Shown here: piece after piece, positions 1 through 8,473 of the stretch | Position numbering within the stretch: position 1 is the first letter of the stretch | Layout: each line of letters opens with the position of its first letter | Source of the DNA: Acidobacteriota bacterium | Lineage (GTDB): Bacteria > Acidobacteriota > Terriglobia > Bryobacterales > Bryobacteraceae | Reading direction: 5' to 3' | Assembly (NCBI GenBank): GCA_021787555.1 | Contig: JAJYLS010000002.1 | Location: 1 to 53,889, forward strand | DNA: 53,889 bases | Translations under genes and position numbers: made by a program | The notes under the pieces: generated by a model | Seen by the model: the letters and a program-made list of their open reading frames with translations, nothing else | Told to the model about the DNA's origin: nothing | Database searches by the model: none

Positions 1-1
1 G

Positions 2-61
2 ACTCCACTCCAGGCCAAGGCCTATGCGCTACTCGACACGTTGCCAGTAGCCGGAAAGTGA
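2..61 (+). CDS. Possible 3' end of an upstream gene
   Basis: The reading frame that starts at base 2 runs 19 codons to a TGA at 59-61 and ends in residues LLDTLPVAGK. The composition is compatible with the C-terminus of a gene entering from the left. Too little is present to assign a family, and a second frame is also open to base 126, so this is a weak call. Confidence 0.2.
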   Translation, partial: TPLQAKAYALLDTLPVAGK

Positions 62-122
62 GTTTTGAGCTATCCCTCGCCGAATCAGTGGAGTACTGCC
101 CAGATTCCTTCGGAACTTCGGT

Positions 123-508
123 TTAAAAAATCGCTTTCAACCCCGCCTGCAAATTCCTGCGTGTGTTCGCCGAGTTGATCCGCCCGAAAGCCGGAGCCCC
201 AACCTGCGCGTTGGGCGCGCCGAATGCAGGCGTGTTTGTGGCATTGAACGACCGCTCCGCACTAATATTCAGGGGATACTGCGGCAGGCTGTTGCTCGTT
301 CCTCCCGCACCCGATTCCTCGCGCCCATCTCTGATCGCCTTGGAGAACATATACGAGCCCAGTACGCTCAGGCCCTGCGACAACCTCTTCTCCACCCCTC
401 GTTCACCGTCAGCAGCGGTGCCGCGCCGGTGACCACCACTCCCTGGCCCACCTCGCCGATCTCCATGACCAGGTCGACCAGCCACACCGCGAACTGAATT
501 TGGCCTTA
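123..508 (-). pseudogene. Remnant of Oar-like TonB-dependent receptor (internal deletion plus frameshift)
   Basis: The minus strand carries two pieces of one receptor in different frames. Bases about 508-390 encode the N-terminal plug-proximal motif VDLVMEIGEVGQGVVVTGA followed by APLLTVNE. This matches the segment after the carboxypeptidase-regulatory-like domain of acidobacterial TonB/Oar receptors. About 15 bases further on, shifted by one frame, comes the late-barrel sequence LSQGLSVLGSYMFSKAI. It is followed by the C-terminal pattern NATNTPAFGAPN ... GRINS ... GLKAIF, ending at TAA 123-125 with a terminal aromatic residue as expected for an outer-membrane barrel. Intact members are about 1000-1200 aa, so nearly all of the gene is gone. 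It is clearly non-functional. The next gene downstream is the arabinan cluster on the other strand. Confidence 0.7.
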
Positions 509-599
509 CCGTAGCTCGATCGGAAACCGGGCGCAATGGGGGTCCTCCTTGCGAAGGCAGCGTACTCCCACTATATTGGTGCTTCGTCGAGGTGCCGTC

Positions 600-2561
600 T
601 TGTTGAAGCCGCTCTGTCTTTTCCTTGTCTCTGCGAGTTTGCTGCCGGCTGCCAGCCCGCACGCCCGGCTTGAGCCCGTGGGCTCATCCGAAGTCCGCTG
701 GACCGGCGGCTTTTGGGCGGAGCGTGCCGCACTGGTTCGCGACCATACGCTACCGGTGATCCTCCGCGCCCTCGAAGATCCGCATAACGGTGCGCAGTAC
801 ACGAGCTTTCTCAAAGTCGCGGGGCGCGGCGGCGACGCGCTTGACCTGAGAACCCTGAACTGGTGGAGCGACGGCGACGTGTACAAGACCGTCCAGGCCA
901 TGGCGCTGGCCTTTCAGGCCACGCACGATCCCGCGCTCGACCGCCGCATGGACGAGATGATCGCGACCTTCTCCGCGGCGCAGGCTCCCGACGGGTACAT
1001 ATCCACGCCCGTCAAACTGCGCGGCGTCCGGCGCTGGGAGAGTTTCCAGCACCACGAGTTGTACAACATGGGCCATCTGATGACAGCGGCCTCGGTGCAT
1101 TACAGCGTCACGGGCAAGCGCAACTTCCTCGATATCGCCATCCGCGCGGCCGACTATCTCTACACCACGTTCCAGCCGCGGCCGAAGGCACTTGCGCAGT
1201 TCGGCTTTAACCCGTCGAACATCATGGGCGCAATCGACCTCTACCGGGTCACGGGCAATCCCAAGTACCTGGAGCTCGCCAAGATATTCGTCGATATGCG
1301 CGGCTCGGCCCGCGGCGGAACGGATCTGAACCAGACCCGCGTGCCGCTGCGCCGCGAGACCGAGGCCGTGGGCCATGCGGTCACCGCCATGTACCTCTAC
1401 AGCGGCGCCACCGACCTCTACGCCGAGACCGGCGAGAAGCCGCTGCTGGATGCGCTCGACCGCATCTGGACCGACGTGACCACGCGCAAGATGTATGTCA
1501 CCGGCGCGGTGGGCAACCTCTATAAAGGATTCTCGCGGCGCAACGACGTCGTCCACGAAGCCTTCGGGCTGGACTACGAGCTGCCCAACCGGCTGGCCTA
1601 TACCGAGACCTGCGCCAACATCGGCAACGCCATGTGGAACCAGCGGCTGCTGACCCTCACCGGCGATGCGCGCTACGCCGATGTGATGGAGCTGGTGCTC
1701 TATAACTCGATGCTCTCGGGCATGGGCGTGGACGGTGGCGATTTCTACTATGCCAATCCGCTGCGCCGCTTCGGCGACGAACTGCCGCGCGTGGTGCGGC
1801 GGCAGGACGCCCCGCTGCGCAGCGCGGTGATGGTTTGCTATTGTTGCCCGACGAATCTGGCGCGCACGATAGCGGGATTGAACGGATGGGTCTATTCCAA
1901 AACGGCCGATGCGCTGTGGGTGAATCTCTACGGCAGCAGCCACGTGGAAACTACAATCGCCGGCGGCCGCCTGGCGCTTTCGCAGCAGACCGATTATCCA
2001 TGGGACGGGCGCATCGACTTCACCATCGAGCAGGCGCCATCGCGCGAGACCGGACTTTTCCTGCGTATTCCCGGCTGGGCCGAAGGTGCTACCGTGCGGG
2101 TGGGAACTGGGCCGGTAGCCACCGCGCCCGCGGGCGAATATTTCCGGCTGCGGCGCGTGTGGGCGAAGGGCGAGCGCGTGGAACTGCGGCTGCCGATGGA
2201 GCCGCGGCTGGTGGTGGCCAACCCCTACGTCGAATCCGCGCGCAACCAGGTGGCGGTGATGCGCGGGCCGGTGGTCTATGCGCTCGAATCGCCGGATATG
2301 CCGACGGGCGTGAAGGTGTCGCAAGTGGCGCTTGCGTCCAATGCGCGGATGCGCGCCCGCTTCGACAAGTCGCTGCTGGGCGGAGTGGGGATCGTGGACG
2401 CGCAGGCGGTGATTCGCCCGGCTACCGATTGGGCCGGCATGCTGTATCGCACGCTGCGCCCCGAGCCGGCGCACATCGCCACGGTGCGGCTGATTCCGTA
2501 CTTCGCGTGGTCCAACCGTGGCATATCGTATATGACGGTGTGGATTCCGCGGGCGGACTGA
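600..2561 (+). CDS. GH127 beta-L-arabinofuranosidase-like glycoside hydrolase (DUF1680)
   Basis: This is an exported glycoside hydrolase predicted to release beta-L-arabinofuranose from plant glycans. The TTG at 600 is preferred because GAGGT lies six bases upstream and the product then opens with a Sec-type signal (LKPLCLFLVSASLLPAAS). The frame is open back to a TTG at 549 and no ATG is available near the start. Residues (from 600) E336 and C338 in YTETCAN and C415/C416 in CYCCPTNLAR line up, with a constant offset of two, with Zn ligands E338, C340, C417 and C418 of Bifidobacterium HypBA1. C417 is the catalytic nucleophile there. Length (653 aa) is usual for the family. It is followed after 9 bp by a GH51 enzyme, so the pair probably works together on arabinose side chains. 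Confidence 0.88.
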   Translation: MLKPLCLFLVSASLLPAASPHARLEPVGSSEVRWTGGFWAERAALVRDHTLPVILRALEDPHNGAQYTSFLKVAGRGGDALDLRTLNWWSDGDVYKTVQAMALAFQATHDPALDRRMDEMIATFSAAQAPDGYISTPVKLRGVRRWESFQHHELYNMGHLMTAASVHYSVTGKRNFLDIAIRAADYLYTTFQPRPKALAQFGFNPSNIMGAIDLYRVTGNPKYLELAKIFVDMRGSARGGTDLNQTRVPLRRETEAVGHAVTAMYLYSGATDLYAETGEKPLLDALDRIWTDVTTRKMYVTGAVGNLYKGFSRRNDVVHEAFGLDYELPNRLAYTETCANIGNAMWNQRLLTLTGDARYADVMELVLYNSMLSGMGVDGGDFYYANPLRRFGDELPRVVRRQDAPLRSAVMVCYCCPTNLARTIAGLNGWVYSKTADALWVNLYGSSHVETTIAGGRLALSQQTDYPWDGRIDFTIEQAPSRETGLFLRIPGWAEGATVRVGTGPVATAPAGEYFRLRRVWAKGERVELRLPMEPRLVVANPYVESARNQVAVMRGPVVYALESPDMPTGVKVSQVALASNARMRARFDKSLLGGVGIVDAQAVIRPATDWAGMLYRTLRPEPAHIATVRLIPYFAWSNRGISYMTVWIPRAD

Positions 2562-2570
2562 GGGGCATCG

Positions 2571-4688
2571 ATGAAAAGCGCGATTCTGATTGCCGCGATT
2601 CTGGCGGGCCGGCTTTCGGCGGCCGGACCTGCCGTGTTCCACGTCACGACTGAGGACCTCGCCACGAAGCCGGTGAGCCCTCTGCTCGCCGGCAACTTCG
2701 TCGAACTGGGTTACGGTTTTCAGACCGAACCGATGATGGCGGAGATGCTGTTCAACCGCTCGTTCGAACCCTACCTGCCGTACCGCGACAACACCATCTC
2801 GTGGTTCGGGCTGTGGAAGAACGAGAAGGATCATGCGCTGGGCTACCGGACCGATTGGCGCACGATGAGCTGGTATCACTCAGGGTACGAGCATAACCCG
2901 TGGTTTGCGGCGCCGGGCACGGAAGGCGAGTTCCACATCGACCAGGATTCGACGTTTTTCATCACGCAATCGGCGGTGCGTAAGGTGCGGCTGGAACCTA
3001 CGCGGGACCCCGCGGATGTGGTGCACGGAATCGGCGCCGTGCGGCTGATCAACGAAGAGCCCGCCGAATGGGGAGCGCTGGCGCAGGAAGGGAAGTATCT
3101 GCGGCGTGGCGAGACTTACCGGTTTCGCGGGTTCCTGCGCAGCGCGGGCGCGCCGGTGGAGGCGGAGATCCGCCTCTATCCGCGCGGGCAGTGGCAGAAG
3201 CCCATCGCGGTGATGAAACTGGGGCGCATTACCGATGCGTGGTCGGTGCGCACCGCCGAGTTCCGGAATGAATCGTTCGAAGGCTACGCCACGTTCAGCC
3301 TGTGGATCCCGCCGCGCAGCACAGTGGTTGCGGATAATTTTTCGCTGCTTCCGGCTTCCAATTTTCACGGGTGGCGCGAGGACGTGGTGCGCACCATCGC
3401 GTCGCTCTCGCCCAAGGTGTTTCGTTTTCCGGGTGGCTGCGTTGCGTCTTTCTATGACTGGCGCGACGGCGTGGGCCCGCTGGACCGCCGCCGGCCGGCG
3501 CCCTCGTATTTCTGGGGCGGGATGAATTACAACGATCTCGGCACCGACGAATTTGCCGCCATGTGCCGGCGCGTGGGCGCGGAGATGCTGTTCACGGTGA
3601 ATGTCTATAACCCGCACAAACGGGATTACCTTCTCACCACGCCGAATCATCCGCCCGCCAACACGCCGTACTCGTTTGACATGTCGCGATTCACCGATCT
3701 CGAGACCGGTGCGAAGAACGCCGCAGCGTGGGTGGCGTATTGCAATCGCTCCGGCGACGGCCGTCCGAAGCGGTGGGACGTCAAATACTGGGAGCTGGAC
3801 AACGAGCCCTTCCGCTGGTTCACCGCTGAAGAGTATGGGCACGCAGCGGTGGTGTATGCCAGGGCGATGAAGGCGGTGGATCCCAGCATCAAGATCGGGA
3901 TCGCCACCTATGGCCGGTTCCGGCCGCACATTGTGGAACTGCTGGAGATCGCCGGGCGCGACATCGATTTTCTGGCGGCCCGCACGGCCTCCGAAGAAGG
4001 GTTGGACGAGGTGCTCGCAGTGATGCGCGCCTACAACCAGCGGACCGGCCGGCGGCTGTTCTACGCCAACACCGAATGGCTGCCGCGGGAGGACGTGCAG
4101 AAGCGGCGCGGGGACAATGCCGTCTTCGGCATCACCCGCGTGGAGCAGTGGGACCGGATGAGCCGCTGGCGTATGGGCATGGTGGTGCTGGCCAATATGA
4201 TGTCGTGGCAGCGGCACGGCGGCGATGTGGGCTGGGTCAACTTCAACAACCTGGCCAACACGCACGCGCAGAGCGCCATCGAAACGCCGAAGGAGACAGC
4301 GTACCTGACGGCCTGCGGAGTGGCGCTGCGGGCGATTGCGCGCAGTCCGGCAGCGTGGCCGCTGCGGATTGCCGGGTATGAGACGCGGGTCGCCGACGAG
4401 TTGCAAGTGCAGGCTGCGTGGGACGCCGCGCGCAAGCGGCTGGTGCTTTACGTGCTGAACCGCAGCGCGGAGCCGCGCGAGGTGGTGTTCGATCTTTCGG
4501 CGCTGGAGCGCCGGTTTCGCTCGGCTGCGGTCAGCGCCATCGCTCCGCCGGGTCCCGAAACGCGCAACACGGCAGCCGAGCCGGATGCCATCCGGCTGGC
4601 GGAAAGTGCGCCCGCGCAAGCGGACGTGGGAGACCGCTACGCTGTACACGCAGACGCGTGGTCGTTCCGCGAGATTATCCTGGAGTAA
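2571..4688 (+). CDS. Exported GH51-type alpha-L-arabinofuranosidase
   Basis: This is a predicted secreted alpha-L-arabinofuranosidase. Residues 1-18 form a signal peptide (MKSAILIAAILAGRLSA). The N-terminal region carries the GH51 opening pattern with SPLLAGNFVELGYG. The (beta/alpha)8 domain contains the acid/base motif WELDNEPF with E412, and NTEWLP with E502 is the probable nucleophile, both in the expected order and spacing for clan GH-A. The C-terminal ~100 residues look like the usual beta-sandwich domain. At 705 aa it is slightly longer than cytosolic GH51 enzymes because of the signal and a carbohydrate-binding-like insert around residues 150-230. It starts 9 bp after the GH127 gene and ends 6 bp before an esterase, which argues for one transcript. 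Confidence 0.85.
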   Translation: MKSAILIAAILAGRLSAAGPAVFHVTTEDLATKPVSPLLAGNFVELGYGFQTEPMMAEMLFNRSFEPYLPYRDNTISWFGLWKNEKDHALGYRTDWRTMSWYHSGYEHNPWFAAPGTEGEFHIDQDSTFFITQSAVRKVRLEPTRDPADVVHGIGAVRLINEEPAEWGALAQEGKYLRRGETYRFRGFLRSAGAPVEAEIRLYPRGQWQKPIAVMKLGRITDAWSVRTAEFRNESFEGYATFSLWIPPRSTVVADNFSLLPASNFHGWREDVVRTIASLSPKVFRFPGGCVASFYDWRDGVGPLDRRRPAPSYFWGGMNYNDLGTDEFAAMCRRVGAEMLFTVNVYNPHKRDYLLTTPNHPPANTPYSFDMSRFTDLETGAKNAAAWVAYCNRSGDGRPKRWDVKYWELDNEPFRWFTAEEYGHAAVVYARAMKAVDPSIKIGIATYGRFRPHIVELLEIAGRDIDFLAARTASEEGLDEVLAVMRAYNQRTGRRLFYANTEWLPREDVQKRRGDNAVFGITRVEQWDRMSRWRMGMVVLANMMSWQRHGGDVGWVNFNNLANTHAQSAIETPKETAYLTACGVALRAIARSPAAWPLRIAGYETRVADELQVQAAWDAARKRLVLYVLNRSAEPREVVFDLSALERRFRSAAVSAIAPPGPETRNTAAEPDAIRLAESAPAQADVGDRYAVHADAWSFREIILE

Positions 4689-4694
4689 CTGCTC

Positions 4695-5636
4695 ATGAAG
4701 CGCTTTCTGCTGATTGCTTTTTTGCTGAGTGCACCGGCCTGGTGCGGCCCGCAGCGCAAAGCGGGCTCGAAGAAAGCCGCGACCGCGGCCGTGCGCGCCA
4801 TTCCGCCCGACCACGCGGATTTGAGCTACGGCCCGTATTCCGCCAACAAGCTCGATCTGTGGCTGGCGAAATCGGACCGGCCTACGCCGCTGGTGGTGTT
4901 CATCCACGGAGGCGGATTCGTCGGCGGCGACAAGCGGGGCGTGAACGCGAGATACCTTCAGCAGTGTCTGAATGCCGGGGTGTCGTTCGCATCGATCGAC
5001 TACCGTTTTCGGCCCGAAGTGCCGATCCAGACGATTCTGCGGGATTCGGCGCGCGCTATCCAATTTCTGCGGTTTCATGCAGACGAGTTTCATATCGATA
5101 AGACCAAAGTCGGCGCCTACGGCGGCTCGGCGGGTGCCGGCACGTCGCTGTGGCTGGACTTCCACGACGATCTCGCCGATCCGAAGAGCGCGGATCCCGT
5201 GCTGCGGGAATCCACGCGCCTGACGGCTGCCGGATCGGTTGCCGGGCAGGCGAGCTACGACATCCTCCGCTGGCCGGAAATCCTCGGGCTCAACCCCAAC
5301 GACATCTTCCGCTTCATCAGCGAGCAGGAACTACTGGCGTTTTACGGCCTGAGGAGCATGGACGAACTGCGCGGTCCGCGGGGCGCGAAGATCCGCGCGG
5401 ATGTGGACATGCTCTCGCTGATTACCAAAGACGACGCGCCGGTGTACCTTACCGCCAGCAGCGACCACGACGCCTTGCAGACCCGTGGCGACGTGGACCA
5501 TAGCGCCAAACACTCGATCGCCATCAAGCACCGGTGCGACGAAGTGGGCGTGCCGGCGGTGCTCAGGATTGGCGCTGGAAACGCGCAGACCGTGGGAAAT
5601 CCGGTTGCGTTCCTGCTGGAATACTTGCAGCGTTAG
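4695..5636 (+). CDS. Exported alpha/beta-hydrolase, carbohydrate-esterase-like (HSL-type)
   Basis: The product (313 aa) has a signal peptide (MKRFLLIAFLLSAPAWC), an oxyanion motif HGGGF at residues 71-75 and the nucleophile elbow GGSAGAG with S145. This is the arrangement of hormone-sensitive-lipase / BD-FAE type esterases. A late Asp-rich stretch (ASSDHDALQ) and His residues in HSAKH are candidates for the rest of the triad. It is the third gene of the arabinan cluster, 6 bp after GH51, so deacylation of acylated or feruloylated arabinose decorations is a reasonable inference. The substrate cannot be read from sequence, and a general lipase/esterase role is possible. Confidence 0.75.
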   Translation: MKRFLLIAFLLSAPAWCGPQRKAGSKKAATAAVRAIPPDHADLSYGPYSANKLDLWLAKSDRPTPLVVFIHGGGFVGGDKRGVNARYLQQCLNAGVSFASIDYRFRPEVPIQTILRDSARAIQFLRFHADEFHIDKTKVGAYGGSAGAGTSLWLDFHDDLADPKSADPVLRESTRLTAAGSVAGQASYDILRWPEILGLNPNDIFRFISEQELLAFYGLRSMDELRGPRGAKIRADVDMLSLITKDDAPVYLTASSDHDALQTRGDVDHSAKHSIAIKHRCDEVGVPAVLRIGAGNAQTVGNPVAFLLEYLQR

Positions 5637-5751
5637 GCGAATGCGCACCGGGCCCGGGAATCCTCCTCACCGGAAGTTCTTGTACGCAACAACGTCCCCC
5701 CACCTGAAGCGGATCTCCGTTGCGCCATTCTCTTCCGACCAGTAGTTCCGG
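5637..5751. other. Intergenic gap with a possible coding remnant
   Basis: No intact gene is seen between the esterase and the HNH gene. On the minus strand a frame ending in TGA at 5667-5669 reads DRNYWSEENGATEI followed by RFRWGDVVAYKNFR, which looks like a protein C-terminus. It overlaps the end of the HNH gene in another frame. It may be a decayed neighbour or an alternative end of the HNH protein after a frameshift. Confidence 0.25.
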
Positions 5752-6219
5752 TCAGAATGGCTCGCGTGGCGCTTCGGCTTTGCACCCGCTACGGCGGGTG
5801 TCGCGTTGGCGCACGGTGATGGCGCGGTGGCATTTCAGGCAGAGGGTGCGCATGTTGTCCAAGCCGCACTCGCCGCCGCCGGCGGAAACGGGGACGATGT
5901 GGTCGGCGTCCCAGAGGTGGCGGCGAGGGCCCCAGTGTTTTTCGAACTGGCGGCGGGCAGCGTAGTCGAGCTTGCGCTTGTCCTTGCGGAGTTGCTCCGT
6001 ATCGACGCCGCACAGGGCGCAGACGCCGCGGTCGCGCGCGAAGACCTGCTCGCGGAGGTAGCCGGGGTCGGTGCGCAGCTTCCATTCGTGGACGCAGGCG
6101 GCGGAGCAGAAAGTGAAGCGGCCTTTAGGAACGGGCTGGCCGCACCACCGGCAGGTGGACGCCTTCTGGGCAGGGCGGCGCTGGACCCATCCACCGGGTT
6201 TCGTTCGGCGGGTGCTCAC
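5752..6219 (-). CDS. HNH endonuclease family protein
   Basis: This 155-aa protein has an N-terminal zinc-binding segment with paired cysteines (CRWCGQPVPKGRFTFCSAAC), a second pair in GVCALCGV, and a C-terminal HNH core with DADHIVPVSAGG followed by GLDNMRTLCLKCHR. The His of DADHI, the Asn of LDN and the final His form the HNH metal/catalytic set, and CxxC/CxxxH residues would bind structural zinc. Such stand-alone HNH proteins are common and their role (homing-like nuclease, repair or restriction) cannot be told from sequence. It is divergent from dinB, with a perfect dyad between them. Basic residues at the N-terminus fit DNA binding. Confidence 0.8.
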   Translation of the reverse strand: MSTRRTKPGGWVQRRPAQKASTCRWCGQPVPKGRFTFCSAACVHEWKLRTDPGYLREQVFARDRGVCALCGVDTEQLRKDKRKLDYAARRQFEKHWGPRRHLWDADHIVPVSAGGGECGLDNMRTLCLKCHRAITVRQRDTRRSGCKAEAPREPF

Positions 6220-6237
6220 TGCCGTAAATTATGACAA

Positions 6238-6259
6238 AAGAATCCACTACAGGATTCTT
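6238..6259. promoter_or_regulatory. Perfect 8-bp dyad between HNH gene and dinB
   Basis: The sequence AAGAATCC, a 6-base spacer ACTACA and GGATTCTT forms a perfect inverted repeat 12 bases before the first possible dinB start and 18 bases before the HNH start. The position suits an operator shared by both divergent promoters, and dinB is SOS-controlled in many bacteria. The motif is not the E. coli or Bacillus LexA box, so the regulator is unknown. A small hairpin in the 5' leader is the alternative. Confidence 0.45.
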
Positions 6260-6270
6260 GTTATTTTCAA

Positions 6271-7512
6271 GTGAGCGGTATGCGCACGTATTTCCATGTC
6301 GACATGGATGCCTTTTTCGTGTCGGTGGAGGAGTTGTACGAACCGTCGCTGGTGGGGAAGCCCGTGGTCGTGGGAGGGCGGCCGGATGAGAGGGGCGTGG
6401 TTTCGGCGGCGTCGTACGCGGCGCGGAAGTTCGGGGTGCATTCGGCAATGCCGCTGCGGACGGCTTACAAGCTTTGCCCGCAGGCGATTTTTGTGGATGG
6501 GCACCCGGAGCGGTATCGGGAATATTCGCACAAGGTTTTCGATGTGCTGCGGGAGTTTTCGCCGCTGGTGGAGATGGCGTCGATCGACGAAGCCTATCTG
6601 GATATGACGGGGACGGAGCGGCTGCACGGTCCGCCGCTGAGGGCTGCACATCTGCTGCACGGGCGGATGAAGCAGGCGACGGGGCTGAACTGCTCGGTGG
6701 GGATCGCGTCGTCGCGGCTGGTGGCCAAGATCAGCTCGGATCAGGCGAAGCCGAATGGGGTGCTGTGGGTGGTGCCGGGGTCGGAGGCCGCGTTTCTGGC
6801 GCCGCTGGATGTGCGCAAGGTGCCGGGGGTGGGGAAGGTGACGGAGGCGAATTTGAACGCGCGGGGGATCAGGAAGGTGGAGGATCTGGCGCGGCTGGAC
6901 GAGGGGTTTCTGGAACAGAAGTTCGGGAAGTGGGGGCTGGCGCTGGCGGGAAAGGCGCGGGGGCTGGACGCGGGCGGATGGTTCGATGGCGAGATAGGGG
7001 AAGACGAGGGGCCGAAATCCATCAGCCACGAGCACACGTTTTCGCGGGACACGGCGGATGCGGGGCAGATCGAAGCGACGCTGGCGCGATTGTGCGAGAT
7101 GGTGGGGCGGCGGCTGCGGGAGCACGGGTTGCACGCGCGGACGGTACAACTCAAGCTGCGGTATTCCGATTTTTCGACGATTACGCGGGCGCACTCCGTG
7201 GAGCGGGGGACGCAGGTGGATACGGAGCTGTTTGAGGAAGCGCGCGAGTTGTTCCGGCGGAACTGGAAGGCGGGCCGGGCGGTGAGGCTGATCGGGGTGC
7301 ACGCGTCCTCGTGGGTGGAGGGCGGGGAACAGATGGATTTACTGAACGAGGCGCGGCACGAGAAATGGGAGCAGGCGCTGGCGGCGGTGGACCGGCTGCG
7401 CACGCGGTTTGGAGAATCGGCGGTATCGCTGGCGGCGGGTATGAAGGGGAAGTTTCGGGAGCGGACGCACGAGAACCCGGCGGGGCTGCCGGGGAAAAAG
7501 GATAGGAGTTAA
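6271..7512 (+). CDS. dinB: DNA polymerase IV (Y-family translesion polymerase)
   Basis: The product (413 aa from GTG 6271; an in-frame ATG lies at 6280) copies damaged templates. It carries the first acidic motif HVDMDAFFVSVE near the N-terminus and the second, ASIDEAYLDMTG, giving the catalytic Asp/Asp-Glu set. The helix-hairpin-helix thumb is at KVPGVGKVTEANL, followed by a little-finger domain. Near the C-terminus, QMDLLN resembles the beta-clamp-binding QLxLF motif. Length is typical for the family. It is divergent from the HNH nuclease with a dyad between them. The TAA stop lies inside an 8-bp tandem repeat that also holds the stop codon of the convergent CPBP gene. Confidence 0.93.
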   Translation: MSGMRTYFHVDMDAFFVSVEELYEPSLVGKPVVVGGRPDERGVVSAASYAARKFGVHSAMPLRTAYKLCPQAIFVDGHPERYREYSHKVFDVLREFSPLVEMASIDEAYLDMTGTERLHGPPLRAAHLLHGRMKQATGLNCSVGIASSRLVAKISSDQAKPNGVLWVVPGSEAAFLAPLDVRKVPGVGKVTEANLNARGIRKVEDLARLDEGFLEQKFGKWGLALAGKARGLDAGGWFDGEIGEDEGPKSISHEHTFSRDTADAGQIEATLARLCEMVGRRLREHGLHARTVQLKLRYSDFSTITRAHSVERGTQVDTELFEEARELFRRNWKAGRAVRLIGVHASSWVEGGEQMDLLNEARHEKWEQALAAVDRLRTRFGESAVSLAAGMKGKFRERTHENPAGLPGKKDRS

Positions 7513-7523
7513 GGAGTTAGGAG
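7504..7523. repeat. 8-bp tandem repeat (AGGAGTTA) at a convergent gene junction
   Basis: Two perfect copies of AGGAGTTA and a half copy (GGAG) lie end to end. The dinB stop codon TAA (7510-7512) and the stop codon of the convergent CPBP gene (complement of 7517-7519) both fall inside the array. It belongs to the 7/8-bp boundary repeats seen elsewhere in the window. Confidence 0.7.
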
Positions 7524-8473
7524 AAAAACGCTCGCCAGGTAGTGACAACTAACGCGTGCGTCACCATGCTGGCGCGAATGGAGCCGGCTTCGTTCCTTGC
7601 GCGGCCGCAGAAGAAGCCTAGGATGGTCGCGATGAGGAACCAGCGCCAGTTGGGAAAGCCGCGAAACCAGAGATGCACGGCGCCAAAGGCAAGCGAGGCC
7701 AGGAGGAGGGCCGCGATGCGGTGGCGTGTCCAGTCTTCGAGCCATTGCTGGAGCACGCCGCGGAAGAAAAATTCTTCGCTGAGGGCTACCACCCAGAGCG
7801 TCGCGAAAAAGGCTCCGGCGATTTTCCAGGCGGGCTGAAGGCCGGCGTAGTGCAAAGCGCGGAGAGCCAGCGCGAGGGGAAATCCGATCGCGGCGAAATA
7901 GAGATAGTTCATGGCGCCGGTGCGCCATTCGTGCGCGGTGGGGATGAAGCCGTAGCCGGTTTCGGGGATGCGGCGTTCGAGCATCAGAGCCATGACCGAC
8001 ATCTGGATGAGGGTGAGGTGGCCGAGAACGACAAGATCGAGGCCGTGCACGGGTGCGGCATAGATGGCGTCGAAGAAATGCCCCAGAAGGACCGTGGGGA
8101 TGAAGAGGAGGAAGGCGAGGTCGCTCGCGAGGTTGGCGGGCAGGACGCGGTACCAGAGGGCGACGCCGAGAGCGAGGGCGGCGAGGCGGAGGAGAGCGGT
8201 CCACTGAAAGGGGATGGCGCCGCAGCAGCAGATGAGGTAGGGAAGGATGGTGGAGGCGAGCAGGTAGGGCGTGAGTCGGCCGGCAATGCGTTCGCGCACG
8301 GAAGGAAAGGCCGGCACCAGATAGAATGGATATTCCGCAAGGAAAGCGGCGGCTGAGGGAAGGGCCGCCCAGGCAGGAATCCCTTTGGCCCGCGCGTATA
8401 CGACTGCCGCAATGCCCAGCACCGTCCAGCCGGCCAGGAGTGCCGCCCGGAAGCGGACGGGCGTCTTGGTCAT
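7517..8473 (-). CDS. CPBP-family intramembrane metalloprotease
   Basis: This is a polytopic membrane protein of 318 aa from the ATG at 8473. That start is chosen because a GAGG sits just upstream, although the frame is open to 8602. Eight or so hydrophobic segments surround the CPBP (CAAX protease / bacteriocin-processing, ABI) motifs. Motif 1 is SEEFFFRGVLQQWL, motif 2 FGAVHLWF and motif 3 SMVTHALVV. The two adjacent glutamates and the two histidines are the proposed catalytic/metal residues of this glutamyl protease family. The substrate is unknown. It is convergent with dinB, and its 5' end overlaps that of the divergent secreted-protein gene. Confidence 0.82.
   Translation of the reverse strand: MTKTPVRFRAALLAGWTVLGIAAVVYARAKGIPAWAALPSAAAFLAEYPFYLVPAFPSVRERIAGRLTPYLLASTILPYLICCCGAIPFQWTALLRLAALALGVALWYRVLPANLASDLAFLLFIPTVLLGHFFDAIYAAPVHGLDLVVLGHLTLIQMSVMALMLERRIPETGYGFIPTAHEWRTGAMNYLYFAAIGFPLALALRALHYAGLQPAWKIAGAFFATLWVVALSEEFFFRGVLQQWLEDWTRHRIAALLLASLAFGAVHLWFRGFPNWRWFLIATILGFFCGRARNEAGSIRASMVTHALVVTTWRAFFS

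Noticed and set aside
750-2879. A 709-residue open frame on the minus strand opposite the GH127 gene
   Set aside because: It has the His/Arg/Gly-rich composition of a GC-rich shadow frame, no family motif and runs antisense to a gene with all active-site residues.
6238-6259. The dinB dyad as a known LexA box
   Set aside because: AAGAATCC-N6-GGATTCTT does not match the LexA motifs I know (CTGT-N8-ACAG or GAAC-N4-GTTC), so only an unspecified operator is claimed.
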